From positions 412,829-476,828 of the forward strand of contig NZ_JABFAO010000002.1 of NCBI RefSeq assembly GCF_017168235.1: 64,000 bases of DNA. Direction: 5' to 3'. This document shows positions 55,417-64,000 of this stretch, piece after piece. This stretch comes from Rhodococcus sp. KRD197. GTDB lineage: Bacteria; Actinomycetota; Actinomycetes; Mycobacteriales; Mycobacteriaceae. The stretch's first letter is position 1. Each line of letters starts with the position of its first letter. A program made the position numbers and the translations under genes. The notes under the pieces were generated by a model. It made no database searches, was not told where the DNA came from, and saw only the letters and a program-made list of their open reading frames with translations.

Positions 55417-56081
55417 GCGAGGGCTCCGCGAACTCTGCTGGACGCGCGTACGGGGGCGTGAGCGCCGTCGAACGGGACGGCCGACGCCGCCGCCAGCTAC
55501 TGGATGCGGGGCTACTTCTCTTCGGCAATACCGGGTATCGAAGCGCCACAGTCCGCGGGCTCTGTCGGGAGGCCAAGATCGCGGATCGTCATTTCTACCA
55601 GTACTTCGCTGGGACAGAGGACCTTCTGCTCGCGGTCTATGGCGAATGTATGACACGCCTCACGACCGAAACCGTCGCGGCCATGGCGAGGGTGGAAAGC
55701 GAAAACGACGTGGAGAGCGTGGCTGCTCGGGGTCTCGACGCCTTCTTTCGCGTCATGGAAGATCCGCAGCTTGCGAGAGTGGTGTGGATGGAGGTGCTCG
55801 GGGTGAGCCCTCGGGTCGAGCGAGAGTATCTCGCGGCTATGACCGGCTTCGCCGATCTGATGCTCGCGCACCTTCGAGGAATGGGCGTCGCGGTCGAGGC
55901 GGAAAACGATGTGGATCCCGAAATCCTCGCGACTGCTGCCGTCGGCGGGATCAGTCACACGGCGATGACGTGGTTTCTGAGCGGTTACGCTGCCGACCGC
56001 AAGGTAGTGGTTGCAACCACAGCACGCTACCTCGCGAACATCGGTGGATCCTTGGCATCGGTATCGATCACTGGCCCCTGA
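55413..56081 (+). CDS. TetR-family regulator
   Basis: 222 residues from GTG 55413, overlapping the SDR stop. HTH at about 30-75: RRQLLDAGLLLFGNTGYRSA, TVRGLCREAKIADRHFYQYF. The C-terminal ligand domain has no special feature. Third gene of the BVMO-SDR-TetR operon, likely controlling it. Convergent and overlapping by 14 bp with the next TetR gene. Confidence 0.87.
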   Translation: MSEGSANSAGRAYGGVSAVERDGRRRRQLLDAGLLLFGNTGYRSATVRGLCREAKIADRHFYQYFAGTEDLLLAVYGECMTRLTTETVAAMARVESENDVESVAARGLDAFFRVMEDPQLARVVWMEVLGVSPRVEREYLAAMTGFADLMLAHLRGMGVAVEAENDVDPEILATAAVGGISHTAMTWFLSGYAADRKVVVATTARYLANIGGSLASVSITGP

Positions 56082-56613
56082 CGATGCCCTGAACGAGCGT
56101 GTCGATGATGGATCGAGCTGTAGCCGGGTCGTGATCGTGGGTCAGCAGACCTTCGACGACGAAGGTGATGATCTGACAGTGTGCTTCGGCATCGGCAGTG
56201 GGCATATCGGCTGGCAGCTCGGCACGGGTGAGTGCATCGGCCATGGAATGGAAATTCTCGTGCCAGGTGTCGACTGCTCGAGATGACAGGCGACGGTTGT
56301 GCACTGTGTCCACCAGCCGACCCATCCCCTTCAGCTCCGCAGTAACCCACATGAGTTTGTCGGCCAGATCGAGTTCTGCGAGGTCGGTCCAACGTTGGAG
56401 CGATTCGGCGAGGACGACGTCCAACACGGCGACGAGTAGCTCGTCCTTGTCGGTGAAGTACCAGTAGATCGTCGTCGATGTCACTCCGGCTGCGCTGGCG
56501 ATGCGTGCGAGCGAGACTTCCTCGTATCCACGTTCGAGGAACAGGATGCGAGCAGCCGAGACGATCTCCTCGCGCTTCTCTTCCCGTTGACGGGGTCGTC
56601 GATTCCGAGGCAT
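56068..56613 (-). CDS. TetR-family regulator
   Basis: 181 residues. HTH: EIVSAARILFLERGYEEVSL and IASAAGVTSTTIYWYFTDKD. ATG at 56613; a 17-bp palindrome lies 14 bp upstream in the region shared with the divergent hydrolase gene. Probably represses itself and the hydrolase. Confidence 0.88.
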   Translation of the reverse strand: MPRNRRPRQREEKREEIVSAARILFLERGYEEVSLARIASAAGVTSTTIYWYFTDKDELLVAVLDVVLAESLQRWTDLAELDLADKLMWVTAELKGMGRLVDTVHNRRLSSRAVDTWHENFHSMADALTRAELPADMPTADAEAHCQIITFVVEGLLTHDHDPATARSIIDTLVQGIVRGQ

Positions 56614-56626
56614 TGTCGAAGCTTAT

Positions 56627-56643
56627 CTTGATCACCGATCAAG
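56627..56643. promoter_or_regulatory. TetR operator palindrome
   Basis: CTTGATCACCGATCAAG, 7-bp perfect arms around ACC, midway between the TetR start (56613) and the hydrolase start (56663). Size and place fit a TetR dimer site. Confidence 0.7.
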
Positions 56644-56662
56644 ACGGGTCTATGGTTCTTGT

Positions 56663-57637
56663 ATGCCATTCAAGAGCAATGGCGGTTGCTTCGATGAGGG
56701 GAGTCCCGTGCGGGATACCGATCACGCATTCACACGTTCCGTCGAGAGGTTCGACTCCGCAGGAGTGAGTTGCGTTGCGGATGTCTACCGCCCACGTGAG
56801 GCGCGAGCGCAACACGTCCCCGTCATCGTCATGGCACAGGGTTTCGGTGGAGTGCGAAGGCTGTGTTTGCCTTCCTACGCAGAGCGATTCGCAGCGGCGG
56901 GCTATGTCGTCGCGTTGTTCGACTACAGGTTCTTCGGCGACAGCGAGGGCTCACCGCGTGAGTTGTTGGACATCGCAGCGCAGCTGGAGGATTGGCGGGC
57001 AGCTGTGTCGTGGGCGCGCACCCTCGACGGGGTCGATCCAGAACGAGTGGTGGGATGGGGCACTTCGTTTGCCGGGGGGCATGTTCTGACCCTGGCCGGC
57101 ACCGGAACCGATTTCACTGCCGTCATCGCGCAGGTGCCGCATGTAAGCGGTTTCGCTGCAGCGCGCGCAACGGGCCTCCGGCAATCGCTGCGCCTGGCTC
57201 CAGCTGCGATCGAAGACCTGTGGAGGTCAATCCGTGGCCGAGAGCCCCGGTATGTCGCATCGATCGGTCCGGCGGGCAGTGCTGCGGTGATGGCGACCGC
57301 CGATGCCGATCCGGCCGTGGACCGGATGGTGGCGGCTTCGGGTATGTCGCGAGACGATTTTCCCGAACGGGTGGCGGCGCGGGTGCTGCTGTCGGTCACC
57401 ATGTACTCGCCGCTCCGGTACGCGCGAAACACTCAGTGTCCAGCATTGATTCAAGTAGCTACCGAGGACGAGATAGCGCCGGCCGGGCCTGCTCGTACGG
57501 CGGCGGACCGAATTCCGCGAGGGACCATTATCGAGTACGACGCAGGCCATTTCGATTTGTACATCGAACCACTTTTCGAGCAGGTCGTGGCCGACCAGCT
57601 GGAGTTTCTGGCTTCGAACGCCCCGGTGCAACGCTAG
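56663..57637 (+). CDS. Alpha/beta hydrolase
   Basis: 324 residues. Nucleophile elbow GWGTSFAGGHVL (GxSxxG), oxyanion strand IVMAQGFGGVRR, acid near TEDEIAP and His in YDAGHFDLY. Resembles the DUF/X-Pro dipeptidyl-peptidase-like esterases of actinobacteria. ATG at 56663 with the TetR palindrome just upstream. Near a BVMO, it might hydrolyse the ester formed there; this is only contextual. Confidence 0.85.
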   Translation: MPFKSNGGCFDEGSPVRDTDHAFTRSVERFDSAGVSCVADVYRPREARAQHVPVIVMAQGFGGVRRLCLPSYAERFAAAGYVVALFDYRFFGDSEGSPRELLDIAAQLEDWRAAVSWARTLDGVDPERVVGWGTSFAGGHVLTLAGTGTDFTAVIAQVPHVSGFAAARATGLRQSLRLAPAAIEDLWRSIRGREPRYVASIGPAGSAAVMATADADPAVDRMVAASGMSRDDFPERVAARVLLSVTMYSPLRYARNTQCPALIQVATEDEIAPAGPARTAADRIPRGTIIEYDAGHFDLYIEPLFEQVVADQLEFLASNAPVQR

Positions 57638-59064
57638 TCGACGTCGGTGATCCGCCGAAATGGCTGTGCCGCTTCGAGTTCGAACGCCACTTCCAGCAGC
57701 GCCGTTTCGTTGCCATGATCGGCGGACAACTGGATGCCGATCGGTAACCCGTCCGCGGTGCAGCCCAGCGGCATCGAGATCGCGGGGCCACCCGACGCAT
57801 TGTTCAGCGGCGTGAAAGCGACATAGGCGAGCAACCGGGGAAAGAGCACGTCGAACCCGTTCGCGGGGGAGAGGTGTCCGAGCCTCGGTGTCGTGTGCGC
57901 GAGAACCGGCGACACCATGATGTCCAGGTCGGCGAACGCGCGGTGGTAGTTGGCTTCCGATCGGCGCAACCGTCGGATCGTCTGCGGCGTTTTCCAGAAG
58001 TTCCGGATGAACCTCTTCGACAGACCACGAGTCAATGCGTCGGTCTGGGATCGGTCGAAGCTCGGGTCCAACGTCCACTTCCCGAAGTTCTGGACCGCGA
58101 AGCCCAGCAGACCCCAGTAGTGCTGAAAGTCGTCCTGAAACGCCAACAGTTCCTTCTCGGGCAACGGCAGTCCGATCTCCCGAACACTGTGTCCGAGGTC
58201 GGCAAGGACGCGTGCGGTGTTCTCGACTGCCTTCCGGGTGTCCTCGTCGACGGGTATGCCCGGTAGTGACCGCATCACGAGGCCGATGCGCAACCGTCGC
58301 TTCGCGGGGCCCTCGACGAGTCCGACCGGCCGAAGCTGCGGCGCTGGGCGGTACCGCTCGACCTGCGCGAGGAACGCAGCTGTATCGCGCACAGTTCGGG
58401 TGAGCACCCCGTTGGACACGATGTTCACCGGCATACTCGAGGCGTGGGCGTCGAATATCTCACGGCCACGTGTGGGCTTGAGTCCGACGAGTCCGCACGC
58501 GGCCGCGGGGATGCGTATCGAGCCGCCTCCGTCATTCGCGTGCGCGATGGGTACCACGCCCGCGGCGACGAGTGCCGCGGATCCGCCGGACGAGGCGCCG
58601 GAGGAGAATTCGGTGTTCCAGGGATTGCAGGTAGGCGGGAGCGTCTCGAACTCGGTGCTGGCGTTGAACCCGAACTCGGGCATCATCGACTTGCCGAGGC
58701 TGATCAGCCCTGTCGAGAGCAGCTGATCGGTGAAGTCGGCATTGCTGTGTGCGGGAGTGGAATTGATTGCAAGCGAACCGTGATCGGTCGGCAATCCCGC
58801 GACGTCGGTGTTGTCCTTGACGAAGGTCGGGACCCCGGCGAAGACGCCAACGCCCGGACTGTGGGCGCGAAGGCGTGCACGGTCGAAATCGGGTGTTTCG
58901 ATGGCATTGAGGCGAGCATTGACCGCATCGGCACGTGCGATGGCGGCATCGACGGCCTCGACCGCACTGATGTCGCCGGATTCGATCGCGGATGCGACGC
59001 CTGTTGCGTCGAGGTCGCCCAGGGCATCGTCGCCGAACGCGTGGACCCGCTTTGAAATTGTCAA
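57634..59064 (-). CDS. Amidase signature enzyme
   Basis: 476 residues. Ser-cisSer-Lys triad: Lys in TFVKDNTDVAG, cis-Ser in FSSGASSGGSAALVAAG, nucleophile Ser in NDGGGSIRIPAAACGLVG. Hydrolyses an amide; specificity (for example nitrile-derived amides or aryl amides) is not deducible. ATG at 59064. Its stop overlaps the convergent hydrolase stop by 4 bp. Confidence 0.9.
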   Translation of the reverse strand: MTISKRVHAFGDDALGDLDATGVASAIESGDISAVEAVDAAIARADAVNARLNAIETPDFDRARLRAHSPGVGVFAGVPTFVKDNTDVAGLPTDHGSLAINSTPAHSNADFTDQLLSTGLISLGKSMMPEFGFNASTEFETLPPTCNPWNTEFSSGASSGGSAALVAAGVVPIAHANDGGGSIRIPAAACGLVGLKPTRGREIFDAHASSMPVNIVSNGVLTRTVRDTAAFLAQVERYRPAPQLRPVGLVEGPAKRRLRIGLVMRSLPGIPVDEDTRKAVENTARVLADLGHSVREIGLPLPEKELLAFQDDFQHYWGLLGFAVQNFGKWTLDPSFDRSQTDALTRGLSKRFIRNFWKTPQTIRRLRRSEANYHRAFADLDIMVSPVLAHTTPRLGHLSPANGFDVLFPRLLAYVAFTPLNNASGGPAISMPLGCTADGLPIGIQLSADHGNETALLEVAFELEAAQPFRRITDVD

Positions 59065-59179
59065 TCGAACTCCCCATTGTGGACGTCGCTCGACTATAGC
59101 GATGCGTTGTGGGAGTGCGAGGCGTAACCGTAGGCATGCTAAGAAAACCGGTCGTTCGTCAAATGAAACAAGCTATTTG

Positions 59180-59226
59180 AAACTTAAAGTTTGTTAAACC
59201 CCGTACAAAAGGGGAGAAGTTTGTTA
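59180..59226 (+). promoter_or_regulatory. AT-rich repeat region upstream of the NRPS
   Basis: Perfect palindrome AAACTTAAAGTTT at 59180-59192; AAGTTTGTTA repeated directly at 59187-59196 and 59217-59226, exactly 30 bp apart; a small CCCC/GGGG stem at 59199-59214. It sits in a very AT-rich stretch of the 209-bp gap between the divergent amidase and NRPS. Probably the NRPS promoter with regulator sites. Confidence 0.5.
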
Positions 59227-59273
59227 GCTTGGTCGCGGACACACGGGGTGGGATCGGCGTTTACAGCGGGTGG

Positions 59274-62200
59274 ATGACTCGCCCAGGGGGAACAGTGACG
59301 GACTCGATACAGGTCCCTGGCGTACTGCCGACGGACGAGGACTACGAGCAACCTTTCGATCTCACGGCCGCGCAGTACGGGATGTGGTTGTCGCAGCAGC
59401 TGCATCCCCATTCGACGCACAGCGTGGCGCACTACATGGAGGTCCGTGGTGACCTGGACCTGGAGCTCCTTACGGAGTCGATGCGCATTGCTGCCGTGGA
59501 GACAGGCTCGCTCCTCACTCGGCTGATCGCCCCCGGTTGCACGGATGCGGGTGCGCAGACCGTTCGCCAGGTGCTCGACCTCTCGACCATGCCCGACGAG
59601 CTGGAGCACATCGATCTGACCGATGATCCGGATCCGATCGCCCGCGCACACGCGTGGATGAACGCGGAGTTCACCGCCGAGATCGACATGTATCGAGGCC
59701 CGCTGTGCAGAACAGCTGTTCTGACGGTCGGACCCCAGCATCACTTCTGGTACGCACGCGCGCACCACGTAGTGATCGACGGCTACGGCTCCGCGGTGAT
59801 CGCTGTTCGAACGGCCGAGGTGTACACCTCCCTGCAGCGAGGCGAGACCGCCCCACCTGCGAAATCGCGGCATCCGCGGGCTTTCCTCGAAGCCGAGGCC
59901 AAGTACCGGTCATCGCATCGAATTGCCAAGGACCGCGAGTACTGGGCCGGTGTGGCGTCCGAACTTGCCGAGCCGGTGCTGCTTTCCGGGCGATCCGCGG
60001 AACCGTCGGCATTCAATCATCGGTGCGACAGAACGCTGGAACAGCAGACAGACAAGGCACTCGCCCTTGCTGCGGATACGCATGGAACCACCGTCGCCGC
60101 GCTGGTCGTCGCGGCATTCTCGGCTTACCTGGCCCGAGCAACCGACAGCGAGGACGTCGTACTCACGTTGCCGATGGCGGCTCGGGTGACCGCGTGGGCT
60201 CGCTCGTCCGCGACCATGACTGCCAATGCCGTTCCCATCGGGGTGCACGTCGGGCCATCTACGACCGTCGGTGAACTCGTTGCCGAAGTAGGCTCCAGAA
60301 TCGGCAACGCCCTGCGGCACCAGCTACTTCCGGCATCGGAGATTGCCGGGGATCTGCGCGCGTCGGGCGCGACGCTTGGGCCGACGATCAACCTGATGCT
60401 GTTCGGCGACGAGATTCGACTGGGTGAACTCGACGCACGATTGGACCTGCTGACCTCGGGGCCGACCGCAGACATGGCCGTCACCGTGCACACGAATTCC
60501 GCGACCGGGCACATGCGTGTCGATTTCGAAGGCAACCCCGCCACCTACGAGCGCGCCGACGTGGAGATGCACAGCGAGCGGTTCACACAGTTCCTGCACC
60601 ACTTCGCGACTCGACATGCGGACAGCGTCGTCGGCGCGGTCGAAGTACTGACCGAATGGGATCGACGTCTGCTTCTCGGCGAGTGGAACGGCGGGGCGGC
60701 AACCGTGCTGGCGACCTTGCCCGAGATCTTCGGGAGGGGCGTCCTCCGGGCTCCGGATCGTCCCGCGATCGTAGACGGTGAGACAGTGGTCGACTACCGC
60801 GAACTCGATCGGCAGTCCAACGCCATGGGCCGGCTTCTGATCGGCATGGGCGTCGGACCCGATGTCCCTGTGGCTGTAGTAGTTCCCAGATCGCACGCGT
60901 CCGTCACCGTCGTCTGGGCGATCACCAAGGCCGGTGGGGTGTACGTTCCGATCGACCCGGCGCACCCAATCGAGCGCATCGCGCGCACGCTGGAGGACTG
61001 CGGGGCGCGAGTCGGCGTGACGACGCATGATCGTCTGGACTCGCTCCCCAGCGAGATCGACTGGATCGTCATCGGCGAGGACCCAGCGCGAGAACACTCC
61101 ACCGACCCGATCACCGACGCCGACCGGCTCCAGCCTCTGTCGCTGGACAACCTCGCATACCTGATCTACACCTCCGGAAGTACCGGAGTTCCCAAAGGAG
61201 TGGCGGTCACCCACCGAGGTATCGGACCTATCGCCCACGCTGCCATCGCTGCACACGGAATTACCGTGGGCACGCGCGTCATGCATTTCGTGTCAATGGG
61301 TTTCGATGCCTCCATACTGGAGATGCTTCTGGCCTTCGGTGCGGGCGGAACCCTCGTGGTGTTGCCCACCGGTGTCTACGGCGGCGACGAGTTGGGCGCC
61401 CTGCTGACCGAACACTGCATCGACGCCGGATTCATCACACCCTCGGCATTGGCGACCGTATCACCTGGTGCGGGCACGACTCTCGTCTCGATCGGCGTCG
61501 GGGGCGATGCCGTCCCCGCAGCGCTCGTGGACGATTGGGCTCCCGGACGTCGGATGATCGATGTCTACGGACCCACCGAGACCACGGTTGCGGTAACCCT
61601 CGGCCCGTTGCGAGCGGGCCGGAAAGTTGTCCTCGGTAGTCCCATCGACGGGATCCGTGCCTACGTCCTCGACAGTGCAATGGCTCTGACCCCGCCCGGC
61701 TGTGTGGGCGAGCTCTACATCGGTGGAACAGGTGTGGCGCGCGGATACCACGAACGACGCGGACTGACGGCAACTCGCTTCGTGGCAGATCCGTTCGGTG
61801 GCGGACGGCTGTACCGCACCGGCGATCTCGTGAAATGGACTGCGGCCGGCGATCTCTCCTATATCGGGCGGCGCGATCATCAGGTGAAGGTGCGGGGGTT
61901 CCGCATCGAGCTCGGTGAAATCGAAGAAGCGCTTCGCGCGCATCCGCAGGTGTCGGACGCCGTCGTCGTCGTGCACGGTGACGGCCTGGCACGCACGCTC
62001 GTCGGCTACGTCGTGGCCGACGGTGATCTCGCCCTGGATCCGGACGAGGTGACCACATCACTGGTCGGAACCCTCCCCGCGTACATGGTTCCGCATCGTC
62101 TGGTGGTGCTGGAGGCATTCGTGCTCAATGCCAACGGGAAGGTCGATCGCAAGCAGCTGCCCGATCCCGGGGAACGCAGCCTCGGTAGCGGACGAGAGCC

Positions 62201-64000
62201 ACGGACTCCGCAAGAGAATGCCGTTGCTCGAATTTTCGCCGACGTGCTCGACGTTCCGTCGGTTGGAGCCACCGACGACTTCTTCTCCCTGGGCGGAAAC
62301 TCGTTGCTCGCCACCGTCGTCGCAGCTCGATTGGCTTCGGACGGGAACTACCAAGTCGGTGTGCGCGAGGTCCTGCTGCATTCGACCGTCGAGCGTCTCG
62401 CCGCGGTTCTGCGTGATGGGTCTGCCGAGCCGAACGGGCCGGTGCGAGTCTCACGCACCGAACCGTTGCCCACGTCACCGTCCCAGCGAAGCATGTGGTG
62501 GATCGAGCGCTATCAGCCATCTGCGGCCTATCACATCCCGCTCGCCCTGCGTGTGCACGGTGAATTCGCTACTGCAGCAGCACATGCCGCGCTCGAAGAT
62601 GTCGTGCGACGCCACGAGAGTCTGCGAACTGTCTTCTCCACTGATTCGGTCGACGGTTCCCCGCTGCAAGTGGTTCTCGACGCACCGACCCCCGAGCAGC
62701 CATTGCCGTTCGATACCGTGCAGATCACCGACACCGACACCGACACCGATACCGCGGTTCGCGGTGCGCTCGCGGAGATCACGTTGCGGCCGTTCGACCT
62801 CGAACGCGACCTTCCCTTGCGCGCACGCGTGATCTCGATACCTGCGCGCGATGAGCACATCGTGGCTCTTGTGCTGCACCACATCTGTGTCGACGGGTGG
62901 TCGCTCGGGGTGTTGGCAGCGGACATCGTGGATGCGTACCGGGTGCGGCGAAGTGGCAGCGAGCCGACCTCGGATGCGCCCCCGGTGCAGTACGCCGATG
63001 CTGTGATGTGGCAGCGGGCCGAGCTCGGCGCGGCCGAGGACCCCGGCTCGGCGCTGAGTTCGCTGACGTCGTGGTGGTCGGATGCTCTCGCCGATCTACC
63101 GGACACTCGCCCGCCGGGCACCACCCGAAATCGGCCGGCCGTTCCGTCGGGACGGGGCGGGGTGGTATCGGTCGTGGTGAATGCCGAGCTGAGAGCGGGA
63201 ATGGACAGGTTGGCCACCGGGACCGGGGCAACTGAGTTCATGGTCGTGCACGCCGCGGTTGCCCTGGTGCTGCGACGGTTGGGCATCGGCGACGACGTGG
63301 TGATCGGTACCGCCGTGGCCGGGCGCGGGCATCGCGACCTGGACCGCGTCGTCGGAATGTTCGTCAACTCGGTCGTCCTGAGAACACGTCTCACACAGAG
63401 CCACTCGGTTCGTGAACATCTGCTCGCCGTGCGGAGCGCCGACATCGAGGCGTTGTCGCGGGCGACGATGCCCTTCGACACGCTCGTCGAGCATCTCGCG
63501 CCCGTCCGCGTACCGGGGCGGCACCCGCTGTTCCAGGTGATGCTGACCGATCGAGTCACCCCAAATGTGTCGGTGGAGATCGGCGGGGGGAGCGTCAGTG
63601 CGTACGGCATCGATCTGCCCGTCGCCAAGTACGACCTCGAACTCGTCCTCGATCATCCGTCCGAGCGGCCCGATGAGACTCGGATCGTGCTGACCTACGC
63701 GGAGGATCTGTATGACGGGCCCACCGCCGAGGCGATCCTGCGACGCCTGACCTCCGTGCTCGAACAGATGGTCGCGGCGCCGGAGTTGTCCATCGATCTC
63801 GTCGATGTTCTGGTGCCGGAGGAGCATTCGGTGCTCGTTCCCATGACGAGTGGGCTACCGGAACCGCGTGGGGTGGGGATCGACCGCGCGCTCGCGGACA
63901 TCGCTCGCACGGTGCCGTCGACTGCGATCGCCATCGTCGAGGGTGAACAATCCATCACCTACCGAGAGCTGGACAGGCTCGTCGACCGCCTGGCCACGCG
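59274..64000 (+). CDS. Non-ribosomal peptide synthetase (C-A-T-C-A...), 3' end beyond window
   Basis: 1575 codons visible from ATG 59274 without stop. Domain order: condensation (about 28-450; HHVVIDG at 164-170), adenylation (about 470-960; [27 protein letters not shown]), carrier domain with phosphopantetheine Ser1010 in [10 protein letters not shown], condensation 2 (about 1060-1500; HHICVDG at 1202), start of adenylation 2. The first condensation domain, with SVAHYMEV and [13 protein letters not shown], resembles EntF, which takes an acyl group supplied in trans. Binding-pocket residues of A1 read D-A-L-T-G-G-V-V-A by eye alignment; substrate not assigned. Siderophore or lipopeptide synthesis is likely. 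Confidence 0.93.
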   Translation, partial: MTRPGGTVTDSIQVPGVLPTDEDYEQPFDLTAAQYGMWLSQQLHPHSTHSVAHYMEVRGDLDLELLTESMRIAAVETGSLLTRLIAPGCTDAGAQTVRQVLDLSTMPDELEHIDLTDDPDPIARAHAWMNAEFTAEIDMYRGPLCRTAVLTVGPQHHFWYARAHHVVIDGYGSAVIAVRTAEVYTSLQRGETAPPAKSRHPRAFLEAEAKYRSSHRIAKDREYWAGVASELAEPVLLSGRSAEPSAFNHRCDRTLEQQTDKALALAADTHGTTVAALVVAAFSAYLARATDSEDVVLTLPMAARVTAWARSSATMTANAVPIGVHVGPSTTVGELVAEVGSRIGNALRHQLLPASEIAGDLRASGATLGPTINLMLFGDEIRLGELDARLDLLTSGPTADMAVTVHTNSATGHMRVDFEGNPATYERADVEMHSERFTQFLHHFATRHADSVVGAVEVLTEWDRRLLLGEWNGGAATVLATLPEIFGRGVLRAPDRPAIVDGETVVDYRELDRQSNAMGRLLIGMGVGPDVPVAVVVPRSHASVTVVWAITKAGGVYVPIDPAHPIERIARTLEDCGARVGVTTHDRLDSLPSEIDWIVIGEDPAREHSTDPITDADRLQPLSLDNLAYLIYTSGSTGVPKGVAVTHRGIGPIAHAAIAAHGITVGTRVMHFVSMGFDASILEMLLAFGAGGTLVVLPTGVYGGDELGALLTEHCIDAGFITPSALATVSPGAGTTLVSIGVGGDAVPAALVDDWAPGRRMIDVYGPTETTVAVTLGPLRAGRKVVLGSPIDGIRAYVLDSAMALTPPGCVGELYIGGTGVARGYHERRGLTATRFVADPFGGGRLYRTGDLVKWTAAGDLSYIGRRDHQVKVRGFRIELGEIEEALRAHPQVSDAVVVVHGDGLARTLVGYVVADGDLALDPDEVTTSLVGTLPAYMVPHRLVVLEAFVLNANGKVDRKQLPDPGERSLGSGREPRTPQENAVARIFADVLDVPSVGATDDFFSLGGNSLLATVVAARLASDGNYQVGVREVLLHSTVERLAAVLRDGSAEPNGPVRVSRTEPLPTSPSQRSMWWIERYQPSAAYHIPLALRVHGEFATAAAHAALEDVVRRHESLRTVFSTDSVDGSPLQVVLDAPTPEQPLPFDTVQITDTDTDTDTAVRGALAEITLRPFDLERDLPLRARVISIPARDEHIVALVLHHICVDGWSLGVLAADIVDAYRVRRSGSEPTSDAPPVQYADAVMWQRAELGAAEDPGSALSSLTSWWSDALADLPDTRPPGTTRNRPAVPSGRGGVVSVVVNAELRAGMDRLATGTGATEFMVVHAAVALVLRRLGIGDDVVIGTAVAGRGHRDLDRVVGMFVNSVVLRTRLTQSHSVREHLLAVRSADIEALSRATMPFDTLVEHLAPVRVPGRHPLFQVMLTDRVTPNVSVEIGGGSVSAYGIDLPVAKYDLELVLDHPSERPDETRIVLTYAEDLYDGPTAEAILRRLTSVLEQMVAAPELSIDLVDVLVPEEHSVLVPMTSGLPEPRGVGIDRALADIARTVPSTAIAIVEGEQSITYRELDRLVDRLAT

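Noticed and set aside
59221..59240. TTAGCTTGG considered as an IdeR iron box
   Set aside because: It lacks the 19-bp inverted TTAGGTTAGGCTAACCTAA symmetry; only one half is loosely similar.

Overview
The window looks like a chromosome segment of a mycolic-acid actinobacterium of the Nocardiaceae, most likely Rhodococcus or a close relative. The evidence is high GC content, an arabinogalactan gene set (aftA, dprE2, dprE1, gtrA, rmlABC, glfT1, glfT2, wzm, wzt), a proteasome activator of the Bpa type, an Ag85-like mycolyltransferase and an AfsA-family butyrolactone synthase. The genus is an inference from gene content; no database was searched.

Region 1 (1-23.8 kb) is cell-envelope core. aftA (cut by the window edge), dprE2 and dprE1 form a minus-strand operon with a divergent gtrA. 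They make and use decaprenyl-phosphoryl-arabinose. rmlC-rmlA and the divergent rmlB supply dTDP-rhamnose for the galactan linker. A block of six accessory glycosylation genes (two GT2 enzymes, GtrA, an epimerase, a YfhO-like and a GT39-like membrane protein) surrounds glfT2. After a TylF-like methyltransferase come glfT1, wzt and wzm (galactan start and export), bpa, a PLP-fold protein that seems to lack its lysine, a quinone oxidoreductase, an aldo/keto reductase and a MarR regulator.

Region 2 (23.83-28.38 kb) is a compact integrated element in a tRNA-Ser(TGA) gene: tyrosine integrase, small HTH protein, primase-like replication protein, and an inward-facing pair of type VII secretion-type small genes. 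A second tRNA-Ser 3' half closes it, and matching TGACAC-N5-TGACAC repeats lie just inside both ends. The layout resembles a phage satellite or mini-ICE.

Region 3 (28.4-41.5 kb) holds housekeeping and envelope genes: Tat-exported phosphoesterase, HxlR/MFS pair with a large operator dyad, RluA pseudouridine synthase, DUF2252, mycolyltransferase, aromatic aminotransferase, a dienelactone-hydrolase-like protein without its cysteine, then tRNA-Ser(GCT) and tRNA-Arg(ACG).

Region 4 (41.5-49.4 kb) begins with decayed integrase and LuxR fragments beside tRNA-Arg, then a six-gene minus-strand operon: AfsA-like synthase, HAD phosphatase, 14-helix exporter, P450, flavin monooxygenase and a DUF5593-like protein. 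It is a plausible, unusually decorated butyrolactone/butenolide signal operon.

Region 5 (49.9-64 kb) carries YceI, an acyltransferase, a VanY-like carboxypeptidase, a Baeyer-Villiger monooxygenase/SDR/TetR set, a TetR/hydrolase divergent pair, an amidase, and the first 1575 codons of a large NRPS whose opening condensation domain resembles that of EntF.
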